Origin: Hormiphora californensis
Lineage: Eukaryota; Ctenophora; Tentaculata; Cydippida; Pleurobrachiidae
Assembly: GCA_020137815.1 (NCBI GenBank)
Contig: CM035359.1
Location: forward strand, 5,904,179 to 5,968,178
Direction: 5' to 3'
DNA: 64,000 nucleotides
Made by a program: the position numbers and the translations under genes. Of this stretch, positions 1 to 10,440 are shown one piece after another. Within the stretch, counting starts at the first letter, position 1; the number at the start of each line of letters is the position of its first letter. The notes beneath the pieces were generated by a model, which worked only from the letters and a program-made list of their open reading frames with translations, searched no databases and had not been told where the DNA came from.

Positions 1-153
1 GATTTGAGAGAGGGCAAGTGATAAATGAACGAGATTGGGATCGGGAGGTGCTCACGTGACTTAGAATGCTGGCACCCAATTGGCTGATCATAGTGAAAGT
101 GAAAGTGAAAGTGACCATAAATGCAGCAATTTGATTGGCTGCACTGACAAAAC

Positions 154-227
<74 letters not shown>

Positions 228-1116
228 CTAAGAAGCAAAGCGAGTGTTAAACACAATCTAAGAATGGGTGGGTACGAAAAGATAAGATATTAGACCAAAA
301 TGTAGCTCGACAGTGGGGGGTACAAAAAGATAAGAAGTGATACTGAGTGTGAGAAGGGAAAAAGGGGGGGGGGGGTGAAGAGATGAAACAAAAATGAAAA
401 CACGAAACAAAAAAACATAACACAAAACACACGATTTAGAGGGCAGTATAAATGAAAAGAGATTGGGTCGGGAGTGCTCACGTGACTTTAAAAATGCCCT
501 GGCACAATTGGCCTGATTATTTAGACAGGGGGAAAGGTGGGGGAAAGGTTGGGGGGGGGCCCAGAAAATGGAGCAAGATGGCTAAGGGAAAAAACGTGGT
601 TAAAAAAGTAAAAGCATAGACCGTGAAGAGTAGGTACACTGTACAGTACTCACTGTCCACACACAGTTTACATCGGAGATCCAACTGTACAGGGTGTCCC
701 CATGTCTTTGCGTCACCTGCGATTTTGGGTTATGACCGGGCTCCATTAAACTAACCAAAACTCATCGAAAAATTGGTCAAAATGGTTATAACAAAAATCA
801 GTGTTCTAGAGAATTGTCTGGCGAACATTTTGGTTGCAAGATTGACTTTCCAAGTCTTACCAATCGTCAGATATATCGTCGTAAAGTAAAAATTACGTGT
901 TCATGAAATCCGACCGGAGTTCACGTTTTGAAAAATTCACAAATGCAAAGTTGCTGGGATCACATTGCATCACCTGGGTGTCTTATAACTGTCTAAAGAC
1001 GAAATTCAACCAGCATTTTTGAGGGGATCACGTGTCATCAGCAAATGGGTAAAATGATTTGAAATTTACAAGAGCTTCATTGGAATGTATTAGTGTATTG
1101 ACACATTAGTTAGTTT
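1..1116. other. non-coding flank
   Basis: I see no gene here. The stretch is AT-rich with a GA microsatellite (162-226), short poly-G runs near 365 and 548, and a near-repeat of the opening sequence: the phrase with CTCACGTGACTT near 50 recurs near 477, followed both times by a GCTGGCAC/CCTGGCAC phrase. This suggests an old tandem duplication of about 430 bp. Open frames on the minus strand here are products of low-complexity sequence. Confidence 0.6.
162..226. repeat. (GA)n microsatellite
   Basis: About 32 uninterrupted GA dinucleotides. Similar long GA/CT tracts recur through the window near 6.3, 6.5, 9.2, 13.9, 23.1, 24.1, 29.2 and 61.4 kb, so expansion of this dinucleotide is a genome-wide habit here. 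Confidence 0.95.
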
Positions 1117-1190
1117 GGGAGTCACCGCGTCACACTGCTCAAAGAGCTTGGTAGAGCGTCGGCTTAGTATCAACCAACCAACCAACCAAC
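1117..1190 (+). repeat. tRNA-like SINE fragment with CCAA tail
   Basis: The phrase starting GGGAGTCACCGCGTCACAC recurs at 32829-32893. The core GAGCTTGGTAGAGCGTCGG resembles the D-arm/A-box of a tRNA, and both copies end in CAACCAACC repeats. This looks like the head and tail of a tRNA-derived short interspersed element. No complete B box is visible, so the tRNA origin is an inference. Confidence 0.5.
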
Positions 1191-1459
1191 ATGTAAAGCA
1201 GATGTACTGTCAACGGGTTATTATTGCGTTCTAGAGGATAAATTCCCTTGTCAGTTGCTGAGAATATTCATTTCATCTCCAGACGTATAGCATTATTCCT
1301 TCCCGTTACCTGCAGTCGAGATTGAGATCTTTCGTTCTTCTTCTCCTAAGGACGGTTCAGGGTCAGGCTTAGATTATCTCGTGTAATACCAGAGGCGAGA
1401 CGTATTGCTGGCTGGACCCTCAGACCTCAGTGCATTCTGGTCCCGTTCTCGGGGCACTG

Positions 1460-3160
1460 CATGGTTACCTTTTACACTTACAGATCCCTGGTGCGTCCAC
1501 ACCTGGACTACTGTTGTACTTTTTAGTCCCCTACCAAGATTGGCGATATCAGTGGTTTAGAGGATGTTCAACGTGCCTTTACTCGTAAAATCGTCGGCCT
1601 AAATTGCTAACAGGCCTGGACTAGGCAATTTCTCATTTGCGGCATACGGCGTCTAGACGGCGTCGCAACGCCGTCTAGACGGCGTCTAGACGGTATACCG
1701 TCTGGACGGGTTTCGGTGAAATCAGCTAAAACGGTACCGAAATTGCTTGAGACGGGTTATAGACGGTATCAGACGGTCTCTAGACGGGTTATAGACGGTA
1801 TCAGACGGTGTTGCGACGGTATCAGACGGTCTCTAGACGGTGTCTAGACGGTACCGTCCCGGCGTCTGGACGGCGTCTGGACGGTGTCTAGACGGTATCC
1901 GTCCGAAATTGAGACGGCACGTCTGAAAATTGTATCAGACGTTGAGACGGACTTTTAGAACTCCGTCTGTATTTCAGACGGAGTTTTAAAAGTACGTCTC
2001 AACGCAGTCTAAAGGAAAATCGATGAAAGTACCGTCTAGACAACGTCTCAACTGAAACCGGTCAACATACCGTCTAAACAACGTCTAGACAACGTCTAAA
2101 CAGAATCTCGCGATTCAGTTTCAAATACCGTCTAGACAACTTCTCCAGCAATTTCGATAAGAATACCGTCTAAACAACGTATAGACAACGTCTCAAATAA
2201 TGATGTCTAGACTCGACCGTTTTCGAAGACCATTCTGGATTACCCATGCCAGTTGGAATTAGTGGTAGATGTGTGCCAAACTGTTTTGGTATCTCCACAT
2301 TCACTCTTACATCCAGCTATCGCGTTGTAATACAACTGTGAGATACTGTTTATAGCTGATACTATCAGTGATAGATAGTGTCGGTTATGAGACGTTGTTT
2401 AGACGGTATCTGTATCGGATTCGCTTAAGACGTTGTCTAGACGTTGTTTAGACGGTATTCGTATCGAAATTGCTAGAGAAGTTTTCTAGACGGTATTTGA
2501 AACTGAATCGAGAGATTCTGTTTAGACGTTGTCTAGACGTTGTTTAGACGGTATGTTGACCGGTTTCAGTTGAGACGTTGTCTAGACGGTACTTTCATCG
2601 ATTTTCCTTTAGACTGCGTTGAGACGTACTTTTAAAACTCCGTCTGAAATACAGACGGAGTTCTAAAAGTCCGTCTCAACGTCTGGTACAATTTTCAGAC
2701 GTGCCGTCTCAATTTCGGACGGATACCGTCTAGACACCGTCCAGACGCCGTCCAGACGCCGGGACGGTACCGTCTAGACACCGTCTAGAGACCGTCTGAT
2801 ACCGTCGCAACACCGTCTGATACCGTCTATAACCCGTCTAAAGACCGTCTGATACCGTCTATAACCCGTCTCAAGCACTTTCGGTACCGTTTTTAGCTGA
2901 TTTCACCGAAACCCGTCCAGACGGTATACCGTCTAGACGCCGTCTAGACGGCGTTGCGACGCCGTCTAGACGCCGTATGCCGCAAATGAGAAATTGCCCC
3001 TGGACTACCGGCAGAGACTCCGATCCCTGTGTTTGAGCTTTCACTACAAATCTCTCGAGAGATACACTATGATCATGGCCTGGAAAATGTTTGTGGGTTC
3101 TTTTGCAGTTTATAAGGCCCCCAGCTGTGTAACACTCTACCACGAGGCACGTCAACACGC
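1460..3160 (+). pseudogene. dead LINE reverse-transcriptase 3' region, split by a transposon
   Basis: Translating about 1460-1623 and resuming at 3008 gives scattered pieces typical of the C-terminal part of a non-LTR reverse transcriptase: a YRSLVRPHLDYC-like stretch, then LEDVQRAFTRKIVGL, then, past the inserted element, LDYRQRLRSLCLSFHYKSLE. The frame is broken by several stops and shifts, so this is an old remnant. The 1.4-kb foldback element (1624-2998) separates the halves exactly at the duplicated CCTGGACTA. Assignment to a LINE rests on these motifs; the clade cannot be told. Confidence 0.6.
1624..2998. mobile_element. foldback DNA transposon with 9-bp target duplication
   Basis: A 1375-bp element with very long terminal inverted repeats. 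The left end GGCAATTTCTCATTTGCGGC matches the reverse complement of the right end at 2979-2998, and matching continues for about 600 bp on each arm. It is flanked by CCTGGACTA at 1615-1623 and 2999-3007, a 9-bp target duplication. The arms are saturated with TCTAGAC/AGACGG units, so each arm is itself internally repetitive and partly self-palindromic. No transposase is encoded. Long inverted repeats plus a 9-bp duplication fit a non-autonomous Mutator-like element best, but the superfamily is an inference. Confidence 0.85.
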
Positions 3161-3237
3161 AACACTTTCCCATTTTAAATCAAGCCTGGGTGTCTACCAT
3201 AGTTTAATATAGAGAGAAAAGGCGAGGGATCATATTT

Positions 3238-3300
3238 CAGTGTTCCCTAATCCAGCTACCATTTCACCGAAATTCGCCCGTAGGGCGAACGGGTTTGCTA
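3238..3300 (+). repeat. short dispersed repeat, copy A
   Basis: The segment with CCTAATCCAGCTACCATTTC and a small hairpin (TTCGCCCGTAGGGCGAA) is repeated nearly exactly at 32290-32352 inside a DRG1 intron. Only about 60 bp is shared. Nature unknown; it could be the end of a larger element. Confidence 0.7.
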
Positions 3301-3600
3301 GTCCCTATAATAGTTAATACTCAATCGAACAACAACTCTAATCTCTATGAAGGAGGTACAAGGATACCTAGGGATGGATAGAGTCGAGTGGGGCAGGGAG
3401 GTAATAGTGGGGAAAGCTGACAGGAGGAACAGGGCCGGGAGAATGATGAGCCATGAGGTAGCAAGAAGGCCAGTGTGTGATACGGAGGGGCATAGAGCTA
3501 CTGGATGGTAAAAGGAGGGTCGAGGAATAAAGGGAGTCCCTTACCTCCTCAACCCTCCTTTTACAGTGTACAGTATCTCTCTCTACCGAACCCTCACAGC

Positions 3601-3665
3601 CTCCATCCTATCCTCTGATCTTGTGTGGCTGTGTGAGCCACACAAGATCAGAGGATAGGATGGAG
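3601..3665. repeat. perfect 30-bp inverted repeat (hairpin)
   Basis: The arm at 3601-3630 is the exact reverse complement of 3636-3665, with a 5-base spacer GTGTG. No mismatch is visible. No gene flanks it closely. It could be a very young inverted duplication or an assembly fold-back artefact. Confidence 0.9.
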
Positions 3666-4159
3666 ATATACTACTAGAGAGAACGACAGGGAGTGATACG
3701 GAGTGGCAGGAAGCTGAGAGGGGAAGAGAGGTTCTGGGGGTACAAGGAGGGACGAGGAGTGATAGAATTGGACTGGGTAAAGAAAGAACAGGGATCAGGG
3801 GAACATAGTTATTTCGACAATCGACGTATAAGCAAAAAGAGGAAAGGGCAGGGAGCTGGAGGTCCGGAAGTACAAGGACGATAAAGATTGGATGTTAATA
3901 CATCTCTCCATGTCATTTCGACATTTCATGCCCCGTTGCCCCTTTGTGCAGTGTCACCCCTACCCTTGAATGCCCTTCCCTACCCATCTATGTCCTTCTC
4001 TGTCCCTCCATGTACCTGATCCATGTCCATTCATATTGTTCCATGTTGCTCAAGGCCATTCCCTTCTATATCCAGTGGGCAGTGTTGCACCCTGTCCATA
4101 ATGGCTCCAATCTCCATAATATAGATATGGAGATTCTTTATATGTACCTCCATGTCCTT

Positions 4160-4347
<188 letters not shown>

Positions 4348-4474
4348 TAGAGAGACAGACAGACAGATAGACAGATAGATATGGAAATAGAGAGATGGAG
4401 AGATGAGATGGAGATGGAGAGATGGAAATGGAGAGATGGAGATGGAGAGAGATGGAGAGAGAGAAAGAGAGGGC

Positions 4475-4765
4475 TCGCCATTCAGTTAGAGTTTCCCCTT
4501 AGGGGAAACTCTAACTGAATGGCATCCCATTAATGGGATCCCATCAACAGTAAAACTCTAACTGATAATGGACCACAGTGATGGTTCTTTCTCTGTATTC
4601 TCTCTGTAGGTAGTACATTGGGCATGCCCGGGCATTGATTGATTGATTGATTGGGCGCGCACACAGAGATAATACAGAGAAAGAACCATCACTGTGGTCC
4701 ATTATCAGTTAGAGTTTAGATGGGATCCCATTAATGGGATGCCATTCAGTTAGAGTTTCCCCTAA
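4475..4765. repeat. nested palindrome block
   Basis: Three inverted repeats are stacked. A near-perfect 47-bp palindrome occupies 4477-4523 (CCATTCAGTTAGAGTTTCCC arms). 4553-4599 is the reverse complement of 4671-4717, about 47 bp each, enclosing CATTGATTGATTGATTGGGC. The GGGATCCCATTAATGGGATG phrase at 4524-4548 is mirrored at 4722-4746, followed by another copy of the CAGTTAGAGTTTCCCC arm. The whole block could fold into a cruciform. It may be a small inverted-repeat transposon in the satellite. Confidence 0.8.
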
Positions 4766-5008
4766 GCTCACACCGGGCCTTCGGAGATGGAAAGATTGAG
4801 ATGGAGAGATGGAGATGGAGAGATGGAGATGGATAGATGGAGATAGAAAGTTGGCGATGGAGAGATGGAGATGGAGATGGAAAGATGGAGAGATGGAGAT
4901 GGAGAGATGGAGATGGAGAGATGGAGAGATGGAGATGGAGATGGAGATGGAGATATAGATGGAGAGATGGAGATGGCGATGGGGATGGAGAGAGAGGGCT
5001 CGCGTAAG

Positions 5009-5037
5009 CTCACACCGGGCCTTCGGCCCGGTGTGAG
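5009..5037. repeat. GC-rich 13-bp hairpin inside satellite
   Basis: CTCACACCGGGCC, loop TTC, then GGCCCGGTGTGAG: a perfect 13-bp stem. A partial copy (GCTCACACCGGGCCTTCGG) sits at 4768-4786, where it runs directly into GATGGA repeats. Two copies at junctions of the array suggest the hairpin spread with the satellite. Confidence 0.8.
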
Positions 5038-6130
5038 AGCTGACAGGCAAGGAACATGTCAAGAGATATGGAGATGGAGATGGAAAGATTGAGATGGAGA
5101 GATGGAGATGGAGAGATGGAGATGGATAGATGGAGATGGAAAGTTGGCGATGGAGAGATGGAGAGATGGAGATGGAAAGATGGAGATGGAATGATGGTGA
5201 TGGAGAGATGGAGATGGAGAGATGGAGATGGAAAGATTGAGATGGAAAGATGGAGATGGAGAGATGGAGATGGATAGATGGAGATGGAAAGTTGGCGATG
5301 GAGACTGGAGAGACGGAGATGGAGATATAGATGGAGAGATGGAGAGATGGAGATGGAGATGGGGATGGAGAGATGGAGATGGAGAGATGGATATGGATAG
5401 ATGGAGATGACAAGATGGAGAGATGGAGATGGAGATCTAGAGATGGAGATGGAGAGATGGAGATATGGATTGAGAGATGGAGATGGAGATGGAGAGATGG
5501 AGATGGAAAGATGGAGATGGAAAGATGGAGATGGAAAGATGGAGATGGAATGATGGAGAGATGGAGAGATGGAGATGGAGAGATGGATATGGATAGATGG
5601 AGATCACAAGATGGAGAGATGGAGATGGAGATCTAGAGATGGAGATGGAGAGATGGAGATGGAATGATGGAGAGATGGAGAGATGGATATGGATAGATGG
5701 AGATGACAAGATGGAGAGATGGAGATGGAGATCTAGAGATGGAGATGGAGAGATGGAGATATAGATTGAGAGATGGAGATGGAGAGATGGAGATGGAAAG
5801 ATGGAGATGGAAAGATGGAGACTGGAGAGACGGAGATGGAGATATAGATGGAGAGATGGAGATGGGGATGGAGAGATGGAGATGGAGAGATGGATATGGA
5901 TAGATGGAGATGACAAGATGGAGAGATGGAGATGGAGATCTAGAGATGGAGAGATGGAGATATAGATTGAGAGATGGAGATGGAAATGGAGAGATGGAGA
6001 TGGAAAGATGGAGATGGAAAGATGGAGATGGAAAGATGGAGATGGAATGATGGAGAGATGGAAATGGAAAGATGGAGAGATGAAGATATAGCTGGAGAGA
6101 TGGAGATGGAGAGATGGAGATGAAAAGGAG

Positions 6131-6224
6131 TGGAGATCAGAGATGAGAGGGAAGAGATAGAGGATGAGAGAAGAGATAGAGAGAGAGAGAGAAGAGATAG
6201 AAGCTATATGAGAGAGAGAGAGAG

Positions 6225-6265
<41 letters not shown>

Positions 6266-6301
6266 ACGAGTGAGAGAAGAACTCTACTACTAGCTAAAAT
6301 T

Positions 6302-6359
<58 letters not shown>

Positions 6360-6506
6360 GAGAGAGTAATTTTGAAGAGGGAAAGAGAGCGAGCGAGAGA
6401 GAGGAGAAGAGGAGAGGGAGAGAGAGAGAGAGAGAGAGAGAAGAGAGAAGGAAGAGTACAGGGGGAAAAGTATCTATAGGAGATAGGTGAAGATTACTCT
6501 TCTCAC

Positions 6507-6538
<32 letters not shown>

Positions 6539-6640
6539 ATCTCTCTCTCGATTCTTCACTAGCGCTCTCGCTTCTCTCTCTCTCCTCTCTCTACTCTCTC
6601 TCTCTCTCTCCTCTCTCTCTCTCACTCTCTCTCTCTTCTG

Positions 6641-6677
<37 letters not shown>

Positions 6678-6925
6678 CTCTCTCGCCTCTCTCTCTCTCT
6701 CTCGTTCTCTCTCACTCTCTCTCTCCTCTACTCTTCTCTCTCTCTCTCTCCCTCTCTCTCTTCTCTTCCTCTCTCTCTACTCTCTGCTCCTCTCTCTCTC
6801 TCTCTCTTGCTCTCTCCTCTCTTCTCTCGTTTCTCTTCCTCCTCTCTCCCTCTTCTCTCTTCATCTCGCTCTCTCCTTGCTCTCTCTTCATCTTTCTCCT
6901 TATCCTACTCCTCCCCTTTCTTTCT
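6131..6925. repeat. purine tract switching to pyrimidine tract
   Basis: 6131-6480 is almost entirely A and G (GAGAGA-type). After a short AT-containing joint at 6480-6500 it becomes almost entirely C and T (CTCTCT-type) to 6925. The two halves are therefore roughly complementary and could pair as a 400-bp imperfect hairpin. Open frames of R/E and S/L repeats here are artefacts. Confidence 0.9.
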
Positions 6926-7853
6926 AAAAAGCGGAATCGATGTAATTTTTCTGAGCTTGCCTGCTAAATATTCGTGGCTTTTTTGTTTCTTTTCCCATTC
7001 GATTAACATTTAAATCGAATGGTGATTGCAGTCAAACCAGTTTTCATCTGCATTGGCCGTTTTCGGTCTTACAATTATTGTGCGGTGTCTTTTATCTTCC
7101 CATTAGGTTTCCTTATGAGACATCAATACTGTTTACTTCGACTTCGAATCTTTTTATCTCATTTGGGCTACGTATCTCTGGGAATGAACAATGCAAAATG
7201 TGGGTAGATTTTTATACGGTTCATCCAAACTGTTAAAATCGGGTTGTCCTTTTTCAGACGTGCGAGGGAATTCCTGACTTGCCCATTTTCGTAGGGCGCG
7301 GTATTTCCTACTTGTGCGCGTGCAATCGGGAGTTTTCTTTTTGAAATTTTAACCGTGGGGATACCTACGTTTTAAAAATTGTGTTGCTGTAATTGTATTT
7401 CCATGCCGGTCATTTTTGGGTGTTGGTAACTTTTCGTATTTCCCACGGCCGTGGAAAGTTTTTACCGTGAAGTCTTCACCGTTGGAAAGAGATCTACAAT
7501 ACGACTTTAAAAATGGATGATTTTATTGATGTTATTGAGTATCTCTCTTTTCCACTTGAAAAACTTTGCGCCACAGGGTAGGAACTTCCCGCGGGGCGTG
7601 GGAATACGTACAAGCTTATATGTTTACATCTCAAATATCCGCTTTAAGTTCAGAATTTTTACAACGGTTATTGAAGTTAAAATTGGCGTGCTTACTTGCT
7701 ACGATCCGTATTTGCCGCACATCGGGTTAGGGCTATCCGTTAGGGTCTGGTTAGGGTTTGGTTTGGGGTTATCGGTTAGGGCTATTGATTCTCTAACTGA
7801 TACCGTTTAGTGTTATCTTACCAATGTATGCTATAAAGCGGTATATTAAATGT
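6926..7853. other. non-coding, with degenerate telomere-like repeat
   Basis: I see no gene. 7725-7790 contains irregular GGTTAGGG/GGGTTTGG units resembling degenerate TTAGGG telomere repeats. A second, longer cluster lies at 13365-13435. Confidence 0.5.
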
Positions 7854-8189
7854 TAATTGATGATGATGATGATGATGAGTGTGAGAGAGACAGTGTCAGT
7901 GTTGTTGTGTTTAGTGTTACTTACTCTCGTCCGGGACAGTGCTCTGGGGTCTTTGTAACCATTGTTGATGAGTAGGTGGTCTATAACTCTACACGATTCC
8001 TCTGCTAATTCAGGTGTAGATGACGTCACCCGTGCAGTTTTGTAGAATTGCTTGACAGTCTGCACTTTGGTAGATGTGGAGTGGTGGCTGCTGTTGTGCA
8101 GGGTAATGGGCTTCTTTTGTGGTTTCCTGTAGAAACGGTGTTCTAGCTGCCCCTCTTCGTTTACACGTAGTTCGGCGTCTAGAAACGCG

Positions 8190-9061
8190 GTGGAACCGGT
8201 GGAACCGCGTGGAACCGCGTTTCTAGACGCCGAACTACGTGTAAACGAAGAGGGGCAGCTAGAACACCGTTTCTACAGGAAACCACAAAAGAAGCCCATT
8301 ACCCTGCACAACAGCAGCCACCACTCCACATCTACCAAAGTGCAGACTGTCAAGCAATTCTACAAAACTGCACGGGTGACGTCATCTACACCTGAATTAG
8401 CAGAGGAATCGTGTAGAGTTATAGACCACCTACTCATCAACAATGGTTACAAAGACCCCAGAGCACTGTCCCGGACGAGAGTAAGTAACACTAAACACAA
8501 CAACACTGACACTGTCTCTCTCACACTCCCCTTCATCAATGATAGTTTCACTGATCATATCAAGTCATTTATTCATACTCATAAACTACCTGTACGTCTT
8601 GTCCTCACACCTGGTACTAAACTAGGTGACATATTTTGTAGCTCACGTCCCCACGACCGCCCTGTCTGTACTCTCACAAAATGTATTGTCTGTCCTTTGA
8701 TCACCAGTGACAAGTATGATTGCAGAATAAAGGGTGTTGTATATAGAGTTAAGTGCGAGCTATGCCAATAGTTCTATGTGGGTGAGACCGCACGCCCAAT
8801 ACATGACCGGATGCTAGAACATCGGCGGGCGGCGATCAACCCCACATCAACATCATACCAGAACAACGCATTTGCGACACACTATAAAGAGACACACGAG
8901 GGTAGTACCCCTATTTTAAGTTTGGAAATACTGAAATCGAATCTTTCGAGAACTATACAGAGAAAGATTAGTGAAGCTGATTTCATACAACAACTGAAAC
9001 CTACTCTGAACAACAAGAAAGAGTGTGAGAGTGCTCTAGGCTTCCTAGTCAGTAATAGTTG
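8190..9061 (+). pseudogene. Penelope-like element, C-terminal GIY-YIG endonuclease part
   Basis: Two adjoining in-frame blocks are separated by one TAG at 8769-8771. The first (about 190 codons) ends GVVYRVKCELC, the usual lead into the endonuclease. The second begins FYVGETARPIHDRMLEHRRA, the GIY-YIG core with its YVGET strand and R...EH helix, and ends at 9061. In the family this domain follows the reverse transcriptase and cuts the target DNA. Here the stop falls in the first strand of the domain and the polymerase is gone, so the copy is dead. The first ATG is within the spacer of the inverted repeat and is not a real start. Confidence 0.8.
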
Positions 9062-9120
9062 ATAAGTCCTAGAGTACTCGTCATAGCTCTGTGTATAGTA
9101 CAATCTGAATTTATGTATAT

Positions 9121-9220
9121 CTGATCCGATGTGAGAATGAGTGAGAGAGAGGGGGAGAGAGTGAGAGATAGAGTTTGTGAGTTGAGTAGAGAGAGTGAGT
9201 GAGTGAGAGTGAGAGAGAGT

Positions 9221-9290
<70 letters not shown>

Positions 9291-9330
9291 TATAGAGAGT
9301 GAGAGTGAGAGAGATAGAGAGTACGTGATT
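9121..9330. repeat. (GA)n-rich tract
   Basis: GA and GAGT units, with an uninterrupted (GA)n core at about 9228-9288, inside the 3' part of the Penelope-like remnant. Confidence 0.9.
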
Positions 9331-9483
9331 GTTTTGATATGAATTTCGATTTTGATTCCTATTCCTAATATGTTCTATTTTTAGCTACTACTGATGATGG
9401 TGTTAAACACCGAAATATCTGGTTTCATCCAATAATATCCAGCGAGTCTAACTTGTCCAATAAACACAAGAACTATTATCTTT

Positions 9484-9550
9484 TGGTAGCGCGCACCTGT
9501 AAACAGGCTGCAAGGCACCCAGATTATAATCGCGCCCGTTCCATTCGGTG
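9484..9550 (+). repeat. dispersed repeat with GCGCGCACCTGTAAACAGGC
   Basis: The phrase around GCGCGCACCTGTAAACAGGC plus CACCCAGAT and CGCGCCCGTT recurs at 13524-13580. It lies between the Penelope-like remnant and the LINE fragment. The function is unknown. Confidence 0.7.
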
Positions 9551-9582
9551 AAAATTACACAAATTGGTCGAACGACGTCATA

Positions 9583-10440
9583 GTGTATACAGATGGATCA
9601 CGGTTCACCCATAAAGGCCAGGGCATAGGAACAGGTTGCGCCTGGGTGATCTTCTACAGTTTTCCATCTGTGTACACTACTGGATCATTGAAGCTTGGTT
9701 CAGACAACTCAATCTATCAGGCCGAGCTCTGTGCAATCTGGAAGGCCACTGAGGAGCTTGCTGTCTCAGCAAACAATCAGCTCTCCGGCAGGTCAGTGAC
9801 AATCTTCACTGACAGCCAGTCTGCCCTGATGTCTCTCAACAACGACATCATGAAAACAAATCTGGCAGCTGAGACAGCACGGCTCCTCAACACACTGGGT
9901 GAGTCCAACACAATCCTCCTCGGCTGGGTAAAAGGTCATGCTGGTGAATTGGGCAACGATATGGCAGATAAGGCAGCCAAGCTAGCGGCAAAAGCTGACA
10001 GAGAGCCTGACCTATACCTACCCACCCCTAAGTCCTACTTTAAAGACCAGCTCAAAATGCAGGAAACTCATAACACCAACAGAATCACCGCCTCCCTTCC
10101 GGCCTCGGACAACAAACTTCGTCCCTTAGCACTAAGTAGACGCCTTTACCCAACCATCCGATCTCGGACCCACTTAAAAATGTTAGCGGATATTCTGTCC
10201 AATAGGGGTCCGTTAGGATATTGGCAACATCGAACGAAAAGAGCCCCCTCCCCGTTGTGCCTCAAATGCGACTTAGGGGAAGTTGAGGACAACCTCCACT
10301 TCCTTACAACGTGTCCACACTACATGAGGGAAAGGCACACCCACTTCCACCTCCCCCTCATTAGTGCATCCCGACTACACGATATTCCCACCACGAAGAT
10401 TCTGGAGTATATCATTGCAACGGACATATACCATTCTTAA
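9583..10440 (+). pseudogene. 5'-truncated LINE: RNase H domain plus Cys/His zinc knuckle
   Basis: The frame of 285 codons opens directly with YTDGSRF, the first RNase H strand with its catalytic Asp, then AELCAI (Glu), TDSQSALMSL (Asp) and GHAGELGNDMADKAAK (His and last Asp), so all RNase H catalytic residues are present. About 80 residues on comes CLKCDLGEVEDNLHFLTTC, the CCHC knuckle found at the end of RNase H-bearing LINEs of the I/R1/Jockey groups. These follow the reverse transcriptase in an intact element, but nothing upstream encodes one, so this is a 5'-truncated insertion. The reading frame is unbroken, which suggests a fairly recent copy. An isolated domesticated RNase H is possible but less likely given the knuckle. 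Confidence 0.82.

Larger units (their letters stand above)
4377..6130. repeat. GATGGA satellite, about 1.7 kb
   Basis: Arrays of GATGGAGATGGAGAGATGGA-type units (6/12-bp period with GATATAGATGGA and GATGGAAAG variants) fill this interval apart from the palindromic block at 4475-4765 and a hairpin at 5009-5037. Higher-order copies are visible: the segment with ATGGATATGGATAGATGGAG and CAAGATGGAGAGATGG recurs at about 5385, 5585, 5690 and 5890. Long open frames on both strands are repeat artefacts with extreme composition (D, G, E, M, R, W). Confidence 0.95.
7878..9485 (+). mobile_element. Penelope-like retroelement remnant with inverted 5' copy
   Basis: The coding part is at 8190-9061. Just before it, 7878-8190 is a near-perfect inverted copy of 8215-8527, separated by a 24-bp spacer with GGAACC repeats. 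Inverted partial copies of the coding region at the 5' side are a known quirk of Penelope-like elements. After the stop codon, a tail at 9388-9480 holds CTGATGATGG and GTTAAACACCGAAATATCTG, a phrase of the kind found in the 3' region of these elements. A GA microsatellite at 9121-9330 has expanded in the 3' part. The reverse-transcriptase part is missing, so the copy is truncated. Confidence 0.75.

Noticed and set aside
9583-10440. A host RNase H gene
   Set aside because: All catalytic residues are present, but the following CCHC knuckle and lack of a start upstream fit the tail end of a LINE far better.
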